A DNA stretch of 64,000 nt from Flammeovirgaceae bacterium (GTDB taxonomy: Bacteria > Bacteroidota > Bacteroidia > Cytophagales > Cyclobacteriaceae), in the NCBI GenBank assembly GCA_015180985.1, contig CP054185.1:2665225-2729224 (forward strand). The letters run 5' to 3'. Both the position numbers and the translations under genes were made by a program. Within the stretch, counting starts at the first letter, position 1. The number at the start of each line of letters is the position of its first letter. Under the pieces are notes generated by a model. That model did not search any database. It saw nothing but the letters and a program-made list of their open reading frames with translations, and was not told the origin of the DNA. Shown here in pieces: positions 20,926 through 31,599 of the stretch.

Positions 20926-22395
20926 CCAATTGAGGGTTCGGGCAACAGCTTTTTTCCATCCGGCATACAGTCTATCACGTCTGGTGTTATCCATTTCAGG
21001 TTTAAACACACTCTGAACCTTGCGCCTGGCTGCGATATCCTGCTTTTTCCACAAACCAGCTTTTATGCCGGCCAGAAAAGCCGCACCCAATGCGGTGGAT
21101 TCAATGACCTCCGGGCGCTCCACCTCAGTACCCAGGATGTCGGCCTGAAACTGCATCAGGATATTGTTGGCGCTGGCGCCACCATCAACTTTTAAGCGGG
21201 CCAGTTGTAATCCGGCATCCTCCTGCATGGCCATGAGAACATCCATTGTCTGATAGGCCAGTGATTCGAGGGTTGCTTTAATAATATGATCTTTCCCGGT
21301 ATCACGGGTAAGCCCGAAAATCGCCCCGCGCGCATACATATCCCAATACGGTGCACCCAATCCGGCAAAAGCCGGAACAACATAGACATCGCTTGAACCA
21401 AGCGCCTTTGCCGCAAAGTATTCTGAGTCTTTAGATTCATCGATAAATCCTAAACTATCGCGCAGCCACTGTACGGCCGCTCCGGCAATAAATACGCTGC
21501 CTTCCAGGGCGTATTCTACCTTGTTATCAAGGCCCCAGGCAATTGTAGTAATCAATCCGTTTTTTGATGCATGAATAGTAGTGCCCGTGTTCATCAGCAT
21601 AAAACAACCGGTGCCGTACGTGTTTTTAGCCATCCCCGGCTCAAAGCATGCCTGCCCGAACAAAGCAGCCTGTTGATCGCCAGCTACTCCGTAAATCGGA
21701 ATGTCAACTCCGTCAAGCCGATAACTTCCAAAATCATCTGACGATTGCTTCACCTGCGGAAGCATAGAAGCCGGTATGGCAAGTGTATCCAATAATTTCT
21801 CATCCCATTTCAGGTTACGAATGTTAAACAGCATGGTTCGTGATGCATTTGATACATCAGTGGCGTGTACCTTTTTGTTGGTAAGGTTCCAAATCAGCCA
21901 GGTATCAACCGTGCCAAACAATAAATCACCTTTCGTGGCCAGTACTCTCACACCCGGAACCTGATCGAGTATCCATTTTACCTTGGTGGATGAAAAATAA
22001 GAATCAATAACAAGGCCGGTGTTAAAGCGAATATAATCTTCAAAACCCCGTACCTTCAATTCTTCACAGGAGGAAGCTGTGCGCTTATCTTGCCATACCA
22101 AGGCGTTGTAAACCGGCTGACCGGTGTGTTTATTCCACACCACCGTAGTTTCGCGCTGATTAGTGATGCCGATAGACTGTATCGACCGGGGATTAATTTT
22201 ATTTTTTGCAATTAAAGAGTGGAGCACTTCGAGCTGGATAGTTAATATTTCCTCCGGGTCATGTTCAACCCAGCCGGGCTTGGGAAAAATCTGCCTGAAC
22301 TCTTTTTGTTCAATGGCTTCAATTTCCGCCCGTTCATTTACCAGTACTGCCCGTGAGCTGGTTGTACCCTGATCAAGTGCGATGATGTACTTCAT
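20917..22395 (-). CDS. glpK: Glycerol kinase
   Basis: 492 aa, full length. FGGY-family kinase that phosphorylates glycerol to glycerol-3-phosphate with ATP. N-terminal [11 protein letters not shown] nucleotide/substrate loop, [20 protein letters not shown], and the C-terminal FGGY signature region with [20 protein letters not shown] are present. It follows glpF with no gap (22395/22396), forming a glycerol uptake unit. Confidence 0.97.
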   Translation of the reverse strand: MKYIIALDQGTTSSRAVLVNERAEIEAIEQKEFRQIFPKPGWVEHDPEEILTIQLEVLHSLIAKNKINPRSIQSIGITNQRETTVVWNKHTGQPVYNALVWQDKRTASSCEELKVRGFEDYIRFNTGLVIDSYFSSTKVKWILDQVPGVRVLATKGDLLFGTVDTWLIWNLTNKKVHATDVSNASRTMLFNIRNLKWDEKLLDTLAIPASMLPQVKQSSDDFGSYRLDGVDIPIYGVAGDQQAALFGQACFEPGMAKNTYGTGCFMLMNTGTTIHASKNGLITTIAWGLDNKVEYALEGSVFIAGAAVQWLRDSLGFIDESKDSEYFAAKALGSSDVYVVPAFAGLGAPYWDMYARGAIFGLTRDTGKDHIIKATLESLAYQTMDVLMAMQEDAGLQLARLKVDGGASANNILMQFQADILGTEVERPEVIESTALGAAFLAGIKAGLWKKQDIAARRKVQSVFKPEMDNTRRDRLYAGWKKAVARTLNWLN

Positions 22396-23100
22396 TTAAA
22401 ATAATGCTTGATAAATAAATGCCCCGGCCAGTCCGCCACACAGGGGTCCGACTACCGGTATCCAGGAATACGCCCAGTCGGATGAACCTTTGCCTGAAAT
22501 GGGCAAAATAAAATGAGCAAGGCGCGGGCCCAGATCGCGTGCCGGATTAATGGCGAAGCCTGTTGTTCCGCCAAGACTGACACCAATAGCAATAATTAAT
22601 AACCCAACCACCAGCGGATTCAACCCTTCTGTAAATTTATTAGCGCCAATTGTAAGCAACCCCAAAATCAAAACTGCTGTACCAATGATTTCGCTAACCA
22701 GGTTGTTGATGGTGGACCGAATGGCCGGACCAGTACAAAATACGGCAAGTTTGGCCGCCTGATCATGGCTCACTTTCCAATGCGGCACGTAGTGTAACCA
22801 CACGATAACCGCACCGGTAAACGCTCCGGCCAATTGAGCCAGGCAATACCCGGGAACAAGTTTCCATGAAAAACTTCCGGAGTAAGCAAGTGCAAGCGTA
22901 ACAGCCGGATTGAGGTGGGCTCCGCTATACTGACCAACAGCATAAATTGCCAACGTAACGGCAAGCCCCCAGCCAATCACAATCGTTAGCCATCCGGCAT
23001 TTTCAGATTTTGTGTGTTTCAGCACAACCGCAGCCACTACCCCATCGCCCAGTACGATAAGGGTTAATGTACCTACAAACTCGGCCAGGTAAGGCGACAT
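22396..23100 (-). CDS. glpF: Glycerol uptake facilitator (MIP/aquaporin family)
   Basis: 234 aa, six membrane helices plus two half-helices with NPA motifs (HLNPAVTLA and INPARDLGPR). The Asp after the second NPA (NPARD) marks the glycerol-conducting class rather than a water channel. It is the first gene of the glpF-glpK pair, so it admits the glycerol that GlpK traps. Confidence 0.95.
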   Translation of the reverse strand: MSPYLAEFVGTLTLIVLGDGVVAAVVLKHTKSENAGWLTIVIGWGLAVTLAIYAVGQYSGAHLNPAVTLALAYSGSFSWKLVPGYCLAQLAGAFTGAVIVWLHYVPHWKVSHDQAAKLAVFCTGPAIRSTINNLVSEIIGTAVLILGLLTIGANKFTEGLNPLVVGLLIIAIGVSLGGTTGFAINPARDLGPRLAHFILPISGKGSSDWAYSWIPVVGPLCGGLAGAFIYQALF

Positions 23101-23172
23101 TCCAGAAAAACGGTTTAAGCAAGATAGCTAAAACAAACACATTGCACAGTATAGTGTCCTAATTTGTTAGGG

Positions 23173-26100
23173 CTATCTATTAATAATTATTCTGGCCACT
23201 TCCCCTTTTTGATTTCGGAGCAGGTATAAACCTGCCGATAGGTCACTAACATCTAATGAAGTGACCCTGCTTCTGAACAAAATCAGTTGATTCAATGAAT
23301 TAAATAACTGCACATCGGCCTCTTCGGTAAAGTAAACAACCTGACCTTCCACGGGATTGGGGTAAACAACAAAACCCGGATTTGAGTATGGATTCGTTAC
23401 CGAAATAACAGCTGAATACTCGGCAGTTCCATCAAAATCTACTTGTTTTAACCGATAGTAAGAAATACCCGATAAAGGAGCTTCATCAATAAAACTATAG
23501 AGTTGCAATGAATTACTTGTTCCTGCTCCAGCTATTCTGCCGATAGCTTCAAATTCAAAACCGGTAGCAGAACGTTCTACTTCAAAATAGTTGTTATTAA
23601 GTTCAGTGGCAGTCCGCCACGCCAATTCAATAGTTCTATCAACCCAGTTTGCAGTAAACGAAACAAGCTGTACCGGCAAGGGGAAGGATGTTGATGCAAC
23701 AGCAAACGGGCTAAAGGATGAGACAAGAGCTGATGTAACAGTACCGGTTGAACCGGCATCGGTAGTGGCGGTAACGCCTGCATCAGACCACTCGCTTCCA
23801 TCCCACCGCGCTACGGTAAGGATATTGGTGTTACTGAATCCGTAACACCCGGTTGCCCTGTTCCAGGTAAGGGTAACCTGTACACTCGATGAGCCTGCCG
23901 TTCTGTTTAGCATCCAATAATCACAGGAAGACACATCCGTTACCGTTGGCGCACGTAATGTTATGTCATATCCATCCAGCGTAGGATCAGTAACAAAATA
24001 TTCAGCCAAAAACGCATCCGAAACAACTGCGGGTGCTGAAATCCTTATCGGACTGAAAATGCCAGCTTTACCAGTAGGAAAGGTAAATGCATCATTGCCG
24101 ATCTTTTGCATCGGACCGTTCACATACGAATTTACTGAACCTCCCGTTGCTGTTACGTTATCGCCAAGGATTAACAAATTGGTAGAAGTGGTATTCAGCA
24201 ACCCATTGGTTAGGGTTAAACTTTGTGAAGCTGCATCCAGCTGACACGAAGAAAGCAGGGTTACACTCTCTGCGGTTTTATTGAGTATTACATTTCCATT
24301 AAAATTTCCTACGGCTCCGGTCAAATCAAATGTTTGAGGGCTTGAACCGGAAAACAAAATTGGGGCATTCCCACCATCGAAGCCTGATTGAACCACTGCA
24401 TTGCCGCGTACATCCAGTGTTGCGGTATTAACAACCCCATTAACAAGAGTTAGGTTATTTAAAATAACTACAGATGATGCACCTGTAATATTCAGAATAT
24501 CTTCGGTACAACCGGTATTGGTTACTTCAATTATCAAGTTATTAAATGTTGCACCGGCCGGCACATGCATGGTAGCTGTTCGTGAGGCACACTCCGGAAA
24601 CACCGGGTCCATCCGTACCGTGCCGCTGTTGTGGTTAAACGTGCCTCCGTTGATAGTAAAGATAGTCGGGCTGCCCGACCAGGTGCCGCCTACTCGAAAC
24701 ACACCCGTGGGTGCGTTGAACACGCCTGCATCCAGCGTGAACTGCTGCACCAGAAAATCGGTTGTGCCCACTCCCGGGTTCACTACACCCGAACTCTTGT
24801 TCACCCGCAGGTGCGCAAACCGCGCGGTGCTCACGTTGTTGTACATTTGCGTGCTCGTGCCATTCAACAATATTGTGGCTGTACCTCCGTCTGCCCCGGC
24901 CTCCAGGTACACATCCCTGCGAACTTCTATCGTACCCGTATTCACAAAACCGTCAAACTGCGTGAAGTCATTCATTACCACTACCGAGCCCGCTCCGCTT
25001 ACCGTAAAAATGTCTTCCGTACACCCTGTGTTATCGACATCAATTATCAGGTTATGAAATGTTACAGCTACCGGGGCGCTTAATGTGGCTGTGCGCTGCC
25101 CGCACTCCCCAAACACCGGGTCCATCCGTACCGTGCCGCTGTTGTGGTTAAACGTGCCTCCGTTGATAGTAAAGATAGTCGGGCTGCCCGACCAGGTGCC
25201 GCCTACACGGAACACGCCCGTGGGTGCGTTGAACACGCCTGCATCCAGCGTGAACTGCTGCACCAGAAAATCGGTTGTGCCCACTCCCGGGTTCACTACA
25301 CCCGAACTCTTGTTCACCCGCAGGTGTGCAAACCGCGCGGTGCTCACGTTGTTGTACGTTTGCGTGCTCGTGCCATTCAACAATATTGTGGCTGTACCTC
25401 CGTCTGCCCCGGCCTCCAGGTACACATCCCTGCGAACTTCTATCGTACCCGTATTCACAAAACCGTCAAACTGCGTGAAGTCGTTCAGTACCACTACCGA
25501 GCCCGCTCCGCTTACCGTAAAAATGTCTTCCGTACACCCTGTGTTATCGACATCAATTATCAGGTTATGAAATGTTACAGCTACCGGGGCGCTTAATGTG
25601 GCTGTGCGCTGCCCGCACTCCCCAAACACCGGGTCCATCCGTACCGTGCCGCTGTTGTGGTTAAACGTGCCTCCGTTGATAGTAAAGATAGTCGGGCTGC
25701 CCGACCAGGTGCCGCCTACACGGAACACACCCGTGGGTGCGTTGAACACGCCTGCATCCAGCGTGAACTGCTGCACCAGAAAATCGGTTGTGCCCACTCC
25801 CGGGTTCACTACACCCGAACTCTTGTTCACCCGCAGGTGCGCAAACCGCGCGGTGCTCACGTTGTTGTACGTTTGCGTGCTCGTGCCATTCAACAATATT
25901 GTGGCTGTACCTCCGTCTGCCCCGGCCTCCAGGTACACATCCCTGCGAACTTCTATCGTACCCGTATTCACAAAACCGTCAAACTGCGTGAAGTCGTTCA
26001 GTACCACTACCGAGCCCGCTCCGCTTACCGTAAAAATGTCTTCCGTACACCCTGTGTTATCGACATCAATTATCAGGTTATGAAATGTTACAGCTACCGG

Positions 26101-28209
26101 GGCGCTTAATGTGGCTGTGCGCTGCCCGCACTCCCCAAACACCGGGTCCATCCGTACCGTGCCGCTGTTGTGGTTAAACGTGCCTCCGTTGATAGTAAAG
26201 ATAGTCGGGCTGCCCGACCAGGTGCCGCCTACACGGAACACACCCGTGGGTGCGTTGAACACGCCTGCATCCAGCGTGAACTGCTGCACCAGAAAATCGG
26301 TTGTGCCCACTCCCGGGTTCACTACACCCGAACTCTTGTTCACCCGCAGGTGCGCAAACCGCGCGGTGCTCACGTTGTTGTACGTTTGCGTGCTCGTGCC
26401 ATTCAACAATATTGTGGCTGTACCTCCGTCTGCCCCGGCCTCCAGGTACACATCCCTGCGAACTTCTATCGTACCCGTATTCACAAAACCGTCAAACTGC
26501 GTGAAGTCGTTCAGTACCACTACCGAGCCCGCTCCGCTTACCGTAAAAATGTCTTCCGTACACCCTGTGTTATCGACATCAATTATCAGGTTATGAAATG
26601 TTACAGCTACCGGGGCGCTTAATGTGGCTGTGCGCTGCGCACACTCCCCAAACACCGGGTCCATCCGTACCGTGCCGCTGTTGTGGTTAAACGTGCCTCC
26701 GTTGATAGTAAAGATAGTCGGGCTGCCCGACCAGGTGCCGCCTACACGGAACACACCCGTGGGTGCGTTGAACACGCCTGCATCCAGCGTGAACTGCTGC
26801 ACCAGAAAATCGGTTGTGCCCACTCCCGGGTTCACTACACCCGAACTCTTGTTCACCCGCAGGTGCGCAAACCGCGCGGTGCTCACGTTGTTGTACGTTT
26901 GCGTGCTCGTGCCATTCAACAATATTGTGGCTGTACCTCCGTCTGCCCCGGCCTCCAGGTACACATCCCTGCGAACTTCTATCGTACCCGTATTCACAAA
27001 ACCGTCAAACTGCGTGAAGTCGTTCAGTACCACTACCGAGCCCGCTCCGCTTACCGTAAAAATGTCTTCCGTACACCCTGTGTTATCGACATCAATTATC
27101 AGGTTATGAAATGTTACAGCTACCGGGGCGCTTAATGTGGCTGTGCGCTGCCCGCACTCCCCAAACACCGGGTCCATCCGTACCGTGCCGCTGTTGTGGT
27201 TAAACGTGCCTCCGTTGATAGTAAAGATAGTCGGGCTGCCCGACCAGGTGCCGCCTACACGGAACACACCCGCGGGTGCGTTGAACACGCCTGCATCCAG
27301 CGTGAACTGCTGGATGCGCAGGTTATCGCCAGTAAGTGATGGATTAAAAGAACCAGAACCCTTATTTACCCTGATATGGGCAGTGCGGCCCGAGCCACTG
27401 TTGCTGTATTCCTGATCGACAGTGCCGTTAACCAAAACGGTGCCTATTCCGCCATCTGCGCCTGCTTCGAGAAAGAAGTTGCCGCGTAATTCAATGGTAC
27501 CTGAATTAAAAAAGCCATCAAAATGAGTCAGATCTCCAAGTACTATAACAGAACTCCCGGTAACAGTAAGAATGTCCTCGGTACAGCCTGTGTTGGTAAC
27601 ATCAAGAATTAAATGATTAAAGGTAATTGATGATGATAATGAAACAGTAGCTGTTCGCTGGGCACATCCTGTAAAATCCGGATCTAATCTTACTGTACCG
27701 GAATTATCCAAGAATGAACCACCTGTATAGGTTAGCAGTGTAACATTCGCCCCGAAAGAGCCTCCGATAAATAGCGTTCCTGAAGTTGAAATGAATGTTC
27801 CTCCGGAAAGCGTGAAAAGTCCTGAGTTGATATCGATGTCTGCGTTACTCCCTACAAAAGTGCCGGCAGCCTGAGAAAAACCAGTTGTACCGATGGTAAT
27901 GGTAAATCCGGCTTGCTGAATTAGTGTTCCACTATAACCGGAGAGCAATTGAATACCCTGAACGGATATAGATGTATTAATTATGCTGTTTCCAACTCCG
28001 TTAGCATCAAAAATAGCCCTGTCGGCAGCACCCGGCACGGAAGCTCCACCGGCACCACCAGAAGTGGTTGACCAGTTGGCCGGGTCGTTCCAAAAAGAAG
28101 CTATTCCGGCAACCCAAAACCGGTCGGCACCCGCGGCCTGTGTGGCCAAGAAAATTGAAAATGCAGCACAAAGAAAAAGTGTATTTCTGCAAAAGTTGGA
28201 TAAAGCCAT
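23173..28209 (-). CDS. Giant secreted repeat protein with T9SS type A sorting domain
   Basis: 1678 aa. Signal peptide (~1-28), then ADRFWVAGIASFWNDPANWS, the opening seen in many Bacteroidota surface proteins. A beta-helix-like body contains five nearly identical 171-aa units flanked by one diverged unit on each side; each unit has SGTVRMDPVF, TGCTEDIF, FTQFDGFVNTGTIEV and LEAGADGG. The C-terminal ~300 residues include a fibronectin-like stretch (LPVQLVSFTA, ISYYRLKQVDFDG) and a ~75-aa type A sorting domain (VVYPNPVEGQ ... GLYLL). It should be exported by T9SS and anchored on the cell surface. Role unknown; adhesion is an inference. Confidence 0.9.
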   Translation of the reverse strand: MALSNFCRNTLFLCAAFSIFLATQAAGADRFWVAGIASFWNDPANWSTTSGGAGGASVPGAADRAIFDANGVGNSIINTSISVQGIQLLSGYSGTLIQQAGFTITIGTTGFSQAAGTFVGSNADIDINSGLFTLSGGTFISTSGTLFIGGSFGANVTLLTYTGGSFLDNSGTVRLDPDFTGCAQRTATVSLSSSITFNHLILDVTNTGCTEDILTVTGSSVIVLGDLTHFDGFFNSGTIELRGNFFLEAGADGGIGTVLVNGTVDQEYSNSGSGRTAHIRVNKGSGSFNPSLTGDNLRIQQFTLDAGVFNAPAGVFRVGGTWSGSPTIFTINGGTFNHNSGTVRMDPVFGECGQRTATLSAPVAVTFHNLIIDVDNTGCTEDIFTVSGAGSVVVLNDFTQFDGFVNTGTIEVRRDVYLEAGADGGTATILLNGTSTQTYNNVSTARFAHLRVNKSSGVVNPGVGTTDFLVQQFTLDAGVFNAPTGVFRVGGTWSGSPTIFTINGGTFNHNSGTVRMDPVFGECAQRTATLSAPVAVTFHNLIIDVDNTGCTEDIFTVSGAGSVVVLNDFTQFDGFVNTGTIEVRRDVYLEAGADGGTATILLNGTSTQTYNNVSTARFAHLRVNKSSGVVNPGVGTTDFLVQQFTLDAGVFNAPTGVFRVGGTWSGSPTIFTINGGTFNHNSGTVRMDPVFGECGQRTATLSAPVAVTFHNLIIDVDNTGCTEDIFTVSGAGSVVVLNDFTQFDGFVNTGTIEVRRDVYLEAGADGGTATILLNGTSTQTYNNVSTARFAHLRVNKSSGVVNPGVGTTDFLVQQFTLDAGVFNAPTGVFRVGGTWSGSPTIFTINGGTFNHNSGTVRMDPVFGECGQRTATLSAPVAVTFHNLIIDVDNTGCTEDIFTVSGAGSVVVLNDFTQFDGFVNTGTIEVRRDVYLEAGADGGTATILLNGTSTQTYNNVSTARFAHLRVNKSSGVVNPGVGTTDFLVQQFTLDAGVFNAPTGVFRVGGTWSGSPTIFTINGGTFNHNSGTVRMDPVFGECGQRTATLSAPVAVTFHNLIIDVDNTGCTEDIFTVSGAGSVVVMNDFTQFDGFVNTGTIEVRRDVYLEAGADGGTATILLNGTSTQMYNNVSTARFAHLRVNKSSGVVNPGVGTTDFLVQQFTLDAGVFNAPTGVFRVGGTWSGSPTIFTINGGTFNHNSGTVRMDPVFPECASRTATMHVPAGATFNNLIIEVTNTGCTEDILNITGASSVVILNNLTLVNGVVNTATLDVRGNAVVQSGFDGGNAPILFSGSSPQTFDLTGAVGNFNGNVILNKTAESVTLLSSCQLDAASQSLTLTNGLLNTTSTNLLILGDNVTATGGSVNSYVNGPMQKIGNDAFTFPTGKAGIFSPIRISAPAVVSDAFLAEYFVTDPTLDGYDITLRAPTVTDVSSCDYWMLNRTAGSSSVQVTLTWNRATGCYGFSNTNILTVARWDGSEWSDAGVTATTDAGSTGTVTSALVSSFSPFAVASTSFPLPVQLVSFTANWVDRTIELAWRTATELNNNYFEVERSATGFEFEAIGRIAGAGTSNSLQLYSFIDEAPLSGISYYRLKQVDFDGTAEYSAVISVTNPYSNPGFVVYPNPVEGQVVYFTEEADVQLFNSLNQLILFRSRVTSLDVSDLSAGLYLLRNQKGEVARIIINR
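24599..27310 (-). repeat. Tandem 513-bp coding repeats, about 5.3 copies
   Basis: The repeat period is 513 bp (171 codons); unit boundaries fall at about 24599, 25112, 25625, 26138, 26651 and 27164, the last being partial. Middle units look identical at the DNA level; the outer ones carry a few changes (for example CTACTCGAAA against CTACACGGAA in the first unit). This indicates recent expansion or gene conversion, and copy number probably varies between strains. Assemblers may miscount it. Confidence 0.95.
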
Positions 28210-28282
28210 AGACTATAGATAACCCAATTTACCAAAGATAGCGTATTTGGTATAATAATATGGCCCAACCAAGTGAAGTAAC

Positions 28283-31060
28283 CTATAACTCCAACTCAAT
28301 CGTCTCACCTACCCCGAAGGATTTGCCCGTATTTTTGGGCTTCACTTTTTTACTTTTTCCGGTGGCCTTTTCTTTTTGGTTTTTTGCCGTTTCTCCAAAC
28401 AGGTTTTGCTGAACCGCCTTTGTGTCTTTGCTTTTTGATGACGGCTTTTCCTTTTTTTTTTGAACAGGTACCGGTTCCTTTGAAGATGCCGCTGTAGCAT
28501 TCTCCTCCGCCAAATTTTCGTCCGTCTCAGGTTGTTCCTGAATCTCCTCAGGCAGGCTTACTTTTAAAACTTTGTGCTGCGATAACCGGTTGCCGAGGGC
28601 CTTCCATCCTTTCACATCAATCAGGTCTTCCAGGTTTACCTGCTCAGTAACTTTATCCTTACCCTTTCCCTTTATTAACTCGATTTCCACTTCAGGGGTA
28701 TCGGATAAAGTGGCCAATACCAGGCGGGAGCCAATGGCTTCTGAAATAAATCCAAATTCCTTGTCGGGTGTGCTGGTTTCAATCAGGAAGCGTTTGACCA
28801 TGTATTGTTTCGATTCACCATCAACATAAACAGCCGAAACCGGTTTCTTCGGATTGAACTTTTCAACCCGTAATGTCTTTTCCGGATCGAAGCGGTTATT
28901 GAGATCATAACCGGTGATTTTATACGAACCGTTCCGCATAAAGGCTATCACCTGGTCGTTGCCGTCAAATTTACCCAGGTACCGGCCGCGTTTATCTTTA
29001 TTCAACCGGCCTGAACCGGCATCGTACCACAAATCAAGTTTGCTTAACGTGGAGGTGCCTGCCTGAAGGAAATCTACTTTCCGGATGGGATATTTTGTAA
29101 GCGTATTACCCCGCGCCCCTCTTCCCTTCACTTCCAGGTCAGCAAAGTCAAATTCAAAAACCTTTTTCCTTGCTGTGCTTGATTGAGAAAGTTTTACCTC
29201 CACTACTTCAGCCTCACCGTTCGGGTTACCGCTGATGTAATGCACACGACTATTCGGATTACCTTGCGTTAAGTCGTATTCCTTATCGCGGATAACGCCC
29301 GGCATGGTAAAGCGTTTAACAAATCCTTTACCGGTTTTTCCATCAGAATAGATCATGTTATATACCATTCGGTCATCTCCCTTTTTCCAGACACCGATAT
29401 ACATGATATCTTTACCCATAAACACCTTTTCGCTGATGCGCGAAATCAGTGCTTTACCGTCTCTGCGGATGGCAATAATGTCGTCCAGTTCAGAGCAATC
29501 ACACACGTACTCATCGCGTCTCAATCCCCAGCCGGCAAAACCGTCAGCGCGGTTCACATACAACTTCTGGTTGATGGCGATAACTTCGGTTGCTGTTACC
29601 GACTGGAAGCTTCTGATTTCGGTTTTGCGTTCGCGGCCTTTGCCGTATTTTGTAAGCAGGTTTTGATAATACGCAATGGCATAATCGGTAAGGTGCTTCA
29701 GGTGGTGCTCTGTTTCTTTAAGCTCCTTTTCCAGGTCACGCAACAGTTCATCGGCCTTAAACGAATCATACTTTGATATTCGTTTAATTTTTATCTCCGT
29801 CAGTTTAACAATATCGTCCGTAGTAATCTCGCGGTAGAATTTTTTCTTGTGCGGCTTCAGGCCCTTATCGATGGTGGCAATCACCTCTTCCCATGTTTCG
29901 CACTCTTCGATGTCGCGGTAAATCCGGTTTTCGATAAAAATCTTTTCAAGCGATGAGAAGAGAATCTTTTCTTTTAGTTCGTCACGCTTTATTTCCAGCT
30001 CCCGTTTAAGCAGGGTTACGGTTTGCTGGGTATTATATTTAAGGATGTCGTTAACGCCCATGAACCGGGGCTTATCTTCCACGATAACACAGGCATTAGG
30101 CGAAATACTAATCTCACAATCGGTAAAAGCATACAATGCATCCATGGCGATTTCAGGCGACTGCCCGGGCTGAAGATGAATCTGTATTTCAACATCTTTA
30201 GCAGTGTTATCAATTACCTGCCTGATTTTAATTTGCCCTTTCTCGCTTGCTTTTACGATGGATTCAATCAACGAGGTTGTTGTGGTTGAGAATGGAATCT
30301 CCCTGATAATAAGCGTCTTTTTATCGGCTACCTCAATTTTTGCCCGCACTTTTATTTTGCCACCACGTTTGCCCTGTTCGTATTCGGTGAAGTCGGCTAT
30401 GCCGCCGGTGGGGAAATCAGGATAAATCTTCGGGTTCTTTCCTTTTAATATATCAATGGAAGCTTTTATGAGTTCACAGAAATTGTGGGGCAGGATTTTG
30501 GTTGAAAGCCCTACGGCAATGCCATCTACGCCCTGGGCCAGCAGCAGCGGAAATTTTACCGGCAAGGTTACCGGCTCTTTTTTACGGCCATCGTACGATA
30601 GCTGCCACTCGGTGGTTTGCGGATTGTAAACAACCTCAAGCGCAAATTTAGAGAGCCTGGCTTCGATGTACCGGGGTGCGGCCGCGCCATCGCCTGTACG
30701 GATGTCGCCCCAGTTACCCTGGGTTTCAATAAGCAAATCTTTCTGCCCGATGTTAACAATGGCCTCCCCGATGGCCGCATCGCCATGTGGATGGTACTGC
30801 ATGGTGTTACCGATAACGTTGGCCACTTTGTTAAAACGTCCGTCATCCATTTCGTGGAGCGAGTGCATGATTCTGCGCTGCACCGGTTTAAGGCCGTCTT
30901 CAATACGGGGCACGGCACGCTCAAGGATTACGTACGAGGCATAATCGAGGAACCAATTCTGGTAAAGGCCATCGATGCCTACTGAAATAATTCCGGCTTC
31001 ATCCTTTTTACCCTTTGATTTTACCGCTGGGGCTTTTACCGGTTTCTTTTTTTTGCTCAT
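28283..31060 (-). CDS. parC: DNA topoisomerase IV subunit A
   Basis: 925 aa. Breakage-reunion subunit with GLKPVQRRIMHSL, HPHGDAAIGEAIV and catalytic Tyr131 in AAAPRY. The C-terminal beta-pinwheel is followed by a ~120-residue Lys/Glu/Ser-rich low-complexity tail (KKKEKPSSKSKDTK). It decatenates daughter chromosomes together with ParE. It starts 5 bp after the ORF6N gene and is the last gene of the parE operon. The parC rather than gyrA call rests on the parE neighbour. Confidence 0.92.
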   Translation of the reverse strand: MSKKKKPVKAPAVKSKGKKDEAGIISVGIDGLYQNWFLDYASYVILERAVPRIEDGLKPVQRRIMHSLHEMDDGRFNKVANVIGNTMQYHPHGDAAIGEAIVNIGQKDLLIETQGNWGDIRTGDGAAAPRYIEARLSKFALEVVYNPQTTEWQLSYDGRKKEPVTLPVKFPLLLAQGVDGIAVGLSTKILPHNFCELIKASIDILKGKNPKIYPDFPTGGIADFTEYEQGKRGGKIKVRAKIEVADKKTLIIREIPFSTTTTSLIESIVKASEKGQIKIRQVIDNTAKDVEIQIHLQPGQSPEIAMDALYAFTDCEISISPNACVIVEDKPRFMGVNDILKYNTQQTVTLLKRELEIKRDELKEKILFSSLEKIFIENRIYRDIEECETWEEVIATIDKGLKPHKKKFYREITTDDIVKLTEIKIKRISKYDSFKADELLRDLEKELKETEHHLKHLTDYAIAYYQNLLTKYGKGRERKTEIRSFQSVTATEVIAINQKLYVNRADGFAGWGLRRDEYVCDCSELDDIIAIRRDGKALISRISEKVFMGKDIMYIGVWKKGDDRMVYNMIYSDGKTGKGFVKRFTMPGVIRDKEYDLTQGNPNSRVHYISGNPNGEAEVVEVKLSQSSTARKKVFEFDFADLEVKGRGARGNTLTKYPIRKVDFLQAGTSTLSKLDLWYDAGSGRLNKDKRGRYLGKFDGNDQVIAFMRNGSYKITGYDLNNRFDPEKTLRVEKFNPKKPVSAVYVDGESKQYMVKRFLIETSTPDKEFGFISEAIGSRLVLATLSDTPEVEIELIKGKGKDKVTEQVNLEDLIDVKGWKALGNRLSQHKVLKVSLPEEIQEQPETDENLAEENATAASSKEPVPVQKKKEKPSSKSKDTKAVQQNLFGETAKNQKEKATGKSKKVKPKNTGKSFGVGETIELEL

Positions 31061-31065
31061 TTTAT

Positions 31066-31599
31066 TTAGTCAATCTCATCTTTTCTTTTGAATCCAATTC
31101 GTTTAGGCGACCCTGCTGGTGGATTTATTAAATAGCTAAGGGCTTTATAGATTTCTTTGAATCTGCCTTCATATTTCCTTTCCATTAATTGCAATTTCCT
31201 TAGTAATTTTTCATAGTTGACAGCCGCGCGCCTTAAGAAAACAAAAGTCCTGATAATAGCGATATTCATTGCCACGGCCCGCTTACTTTTCAGAATGCTG
31301 GAAAGCATGGCTATACCCTGTTCAGTAAATGCAAAAGGAGTATACCGTGTTCCTCCCCAGCCGGAACTTGAGGTCACAAATTGTGACCTCAAGTTCGACC
31401 ATTCTTCTTTTGTAAGTTCAAACATGAAGTCATCTGGAAAACGCTCGATATTGCGCCTGACTGCTTGTTTTAAAACTTTGGTTTCAACCTGATACAACTC
31501 AGCAAGGTGAAAATCAAGCATTACCCTTTCTTTTCTAAGAAAAAAAATACGCGCTATAATTCTATCTTCTGGAATAACGGGTTTATCAGACCTTCTCAT
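31066..31599 (-). CDS. ORF6N domain protein inside the topoisomerase IV operon
   Basis: 177 aa. The ORF6N DNA-binding-type domain (~10-100) includes [35 protein letters not shown] and [18 protein letters not shown]. The C-terminal part is helical and charged. ORF6N and KilA-N domains are common in phages and mobile elements. Its ATG overlaps the parE stop by 4 bp (31596-31599), and parC follows 5 bp after its stop, so it is translated as part of the operon. Role unknown. Confidence 0.85.
   Translation of the reverse strand: MRRSDKPVIPEDRIIARIFFLRKERVMLDFHLAELYQVETKVLKQAVRRNIERFPDDFMFELTKEEWSNLRSQFVTSSSGWGGTRYTPFAFTEQGIAMLSSILKSKRAVAMNIAIIRTFVFLRRAAVNYEKLLRKLQLMERKYEGRFKEIYKALSYLINPPAGSPKRIGFKRKDEID

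Noticed and set aside
24599-27310. Repeat array considered as CRISPR
   Set aside because: Units are 513 bp, contiguous and coding; no short repeats separated by unique spacers exist.
24599-27415. Plus-strand open frames of 150-160 codons repeated every 513 bp
   Set aside because: They are antisense shadows of the tandem repeats in the minus-strand T9SS gene, which has signal peptide, sorting domain and coherent repeats.
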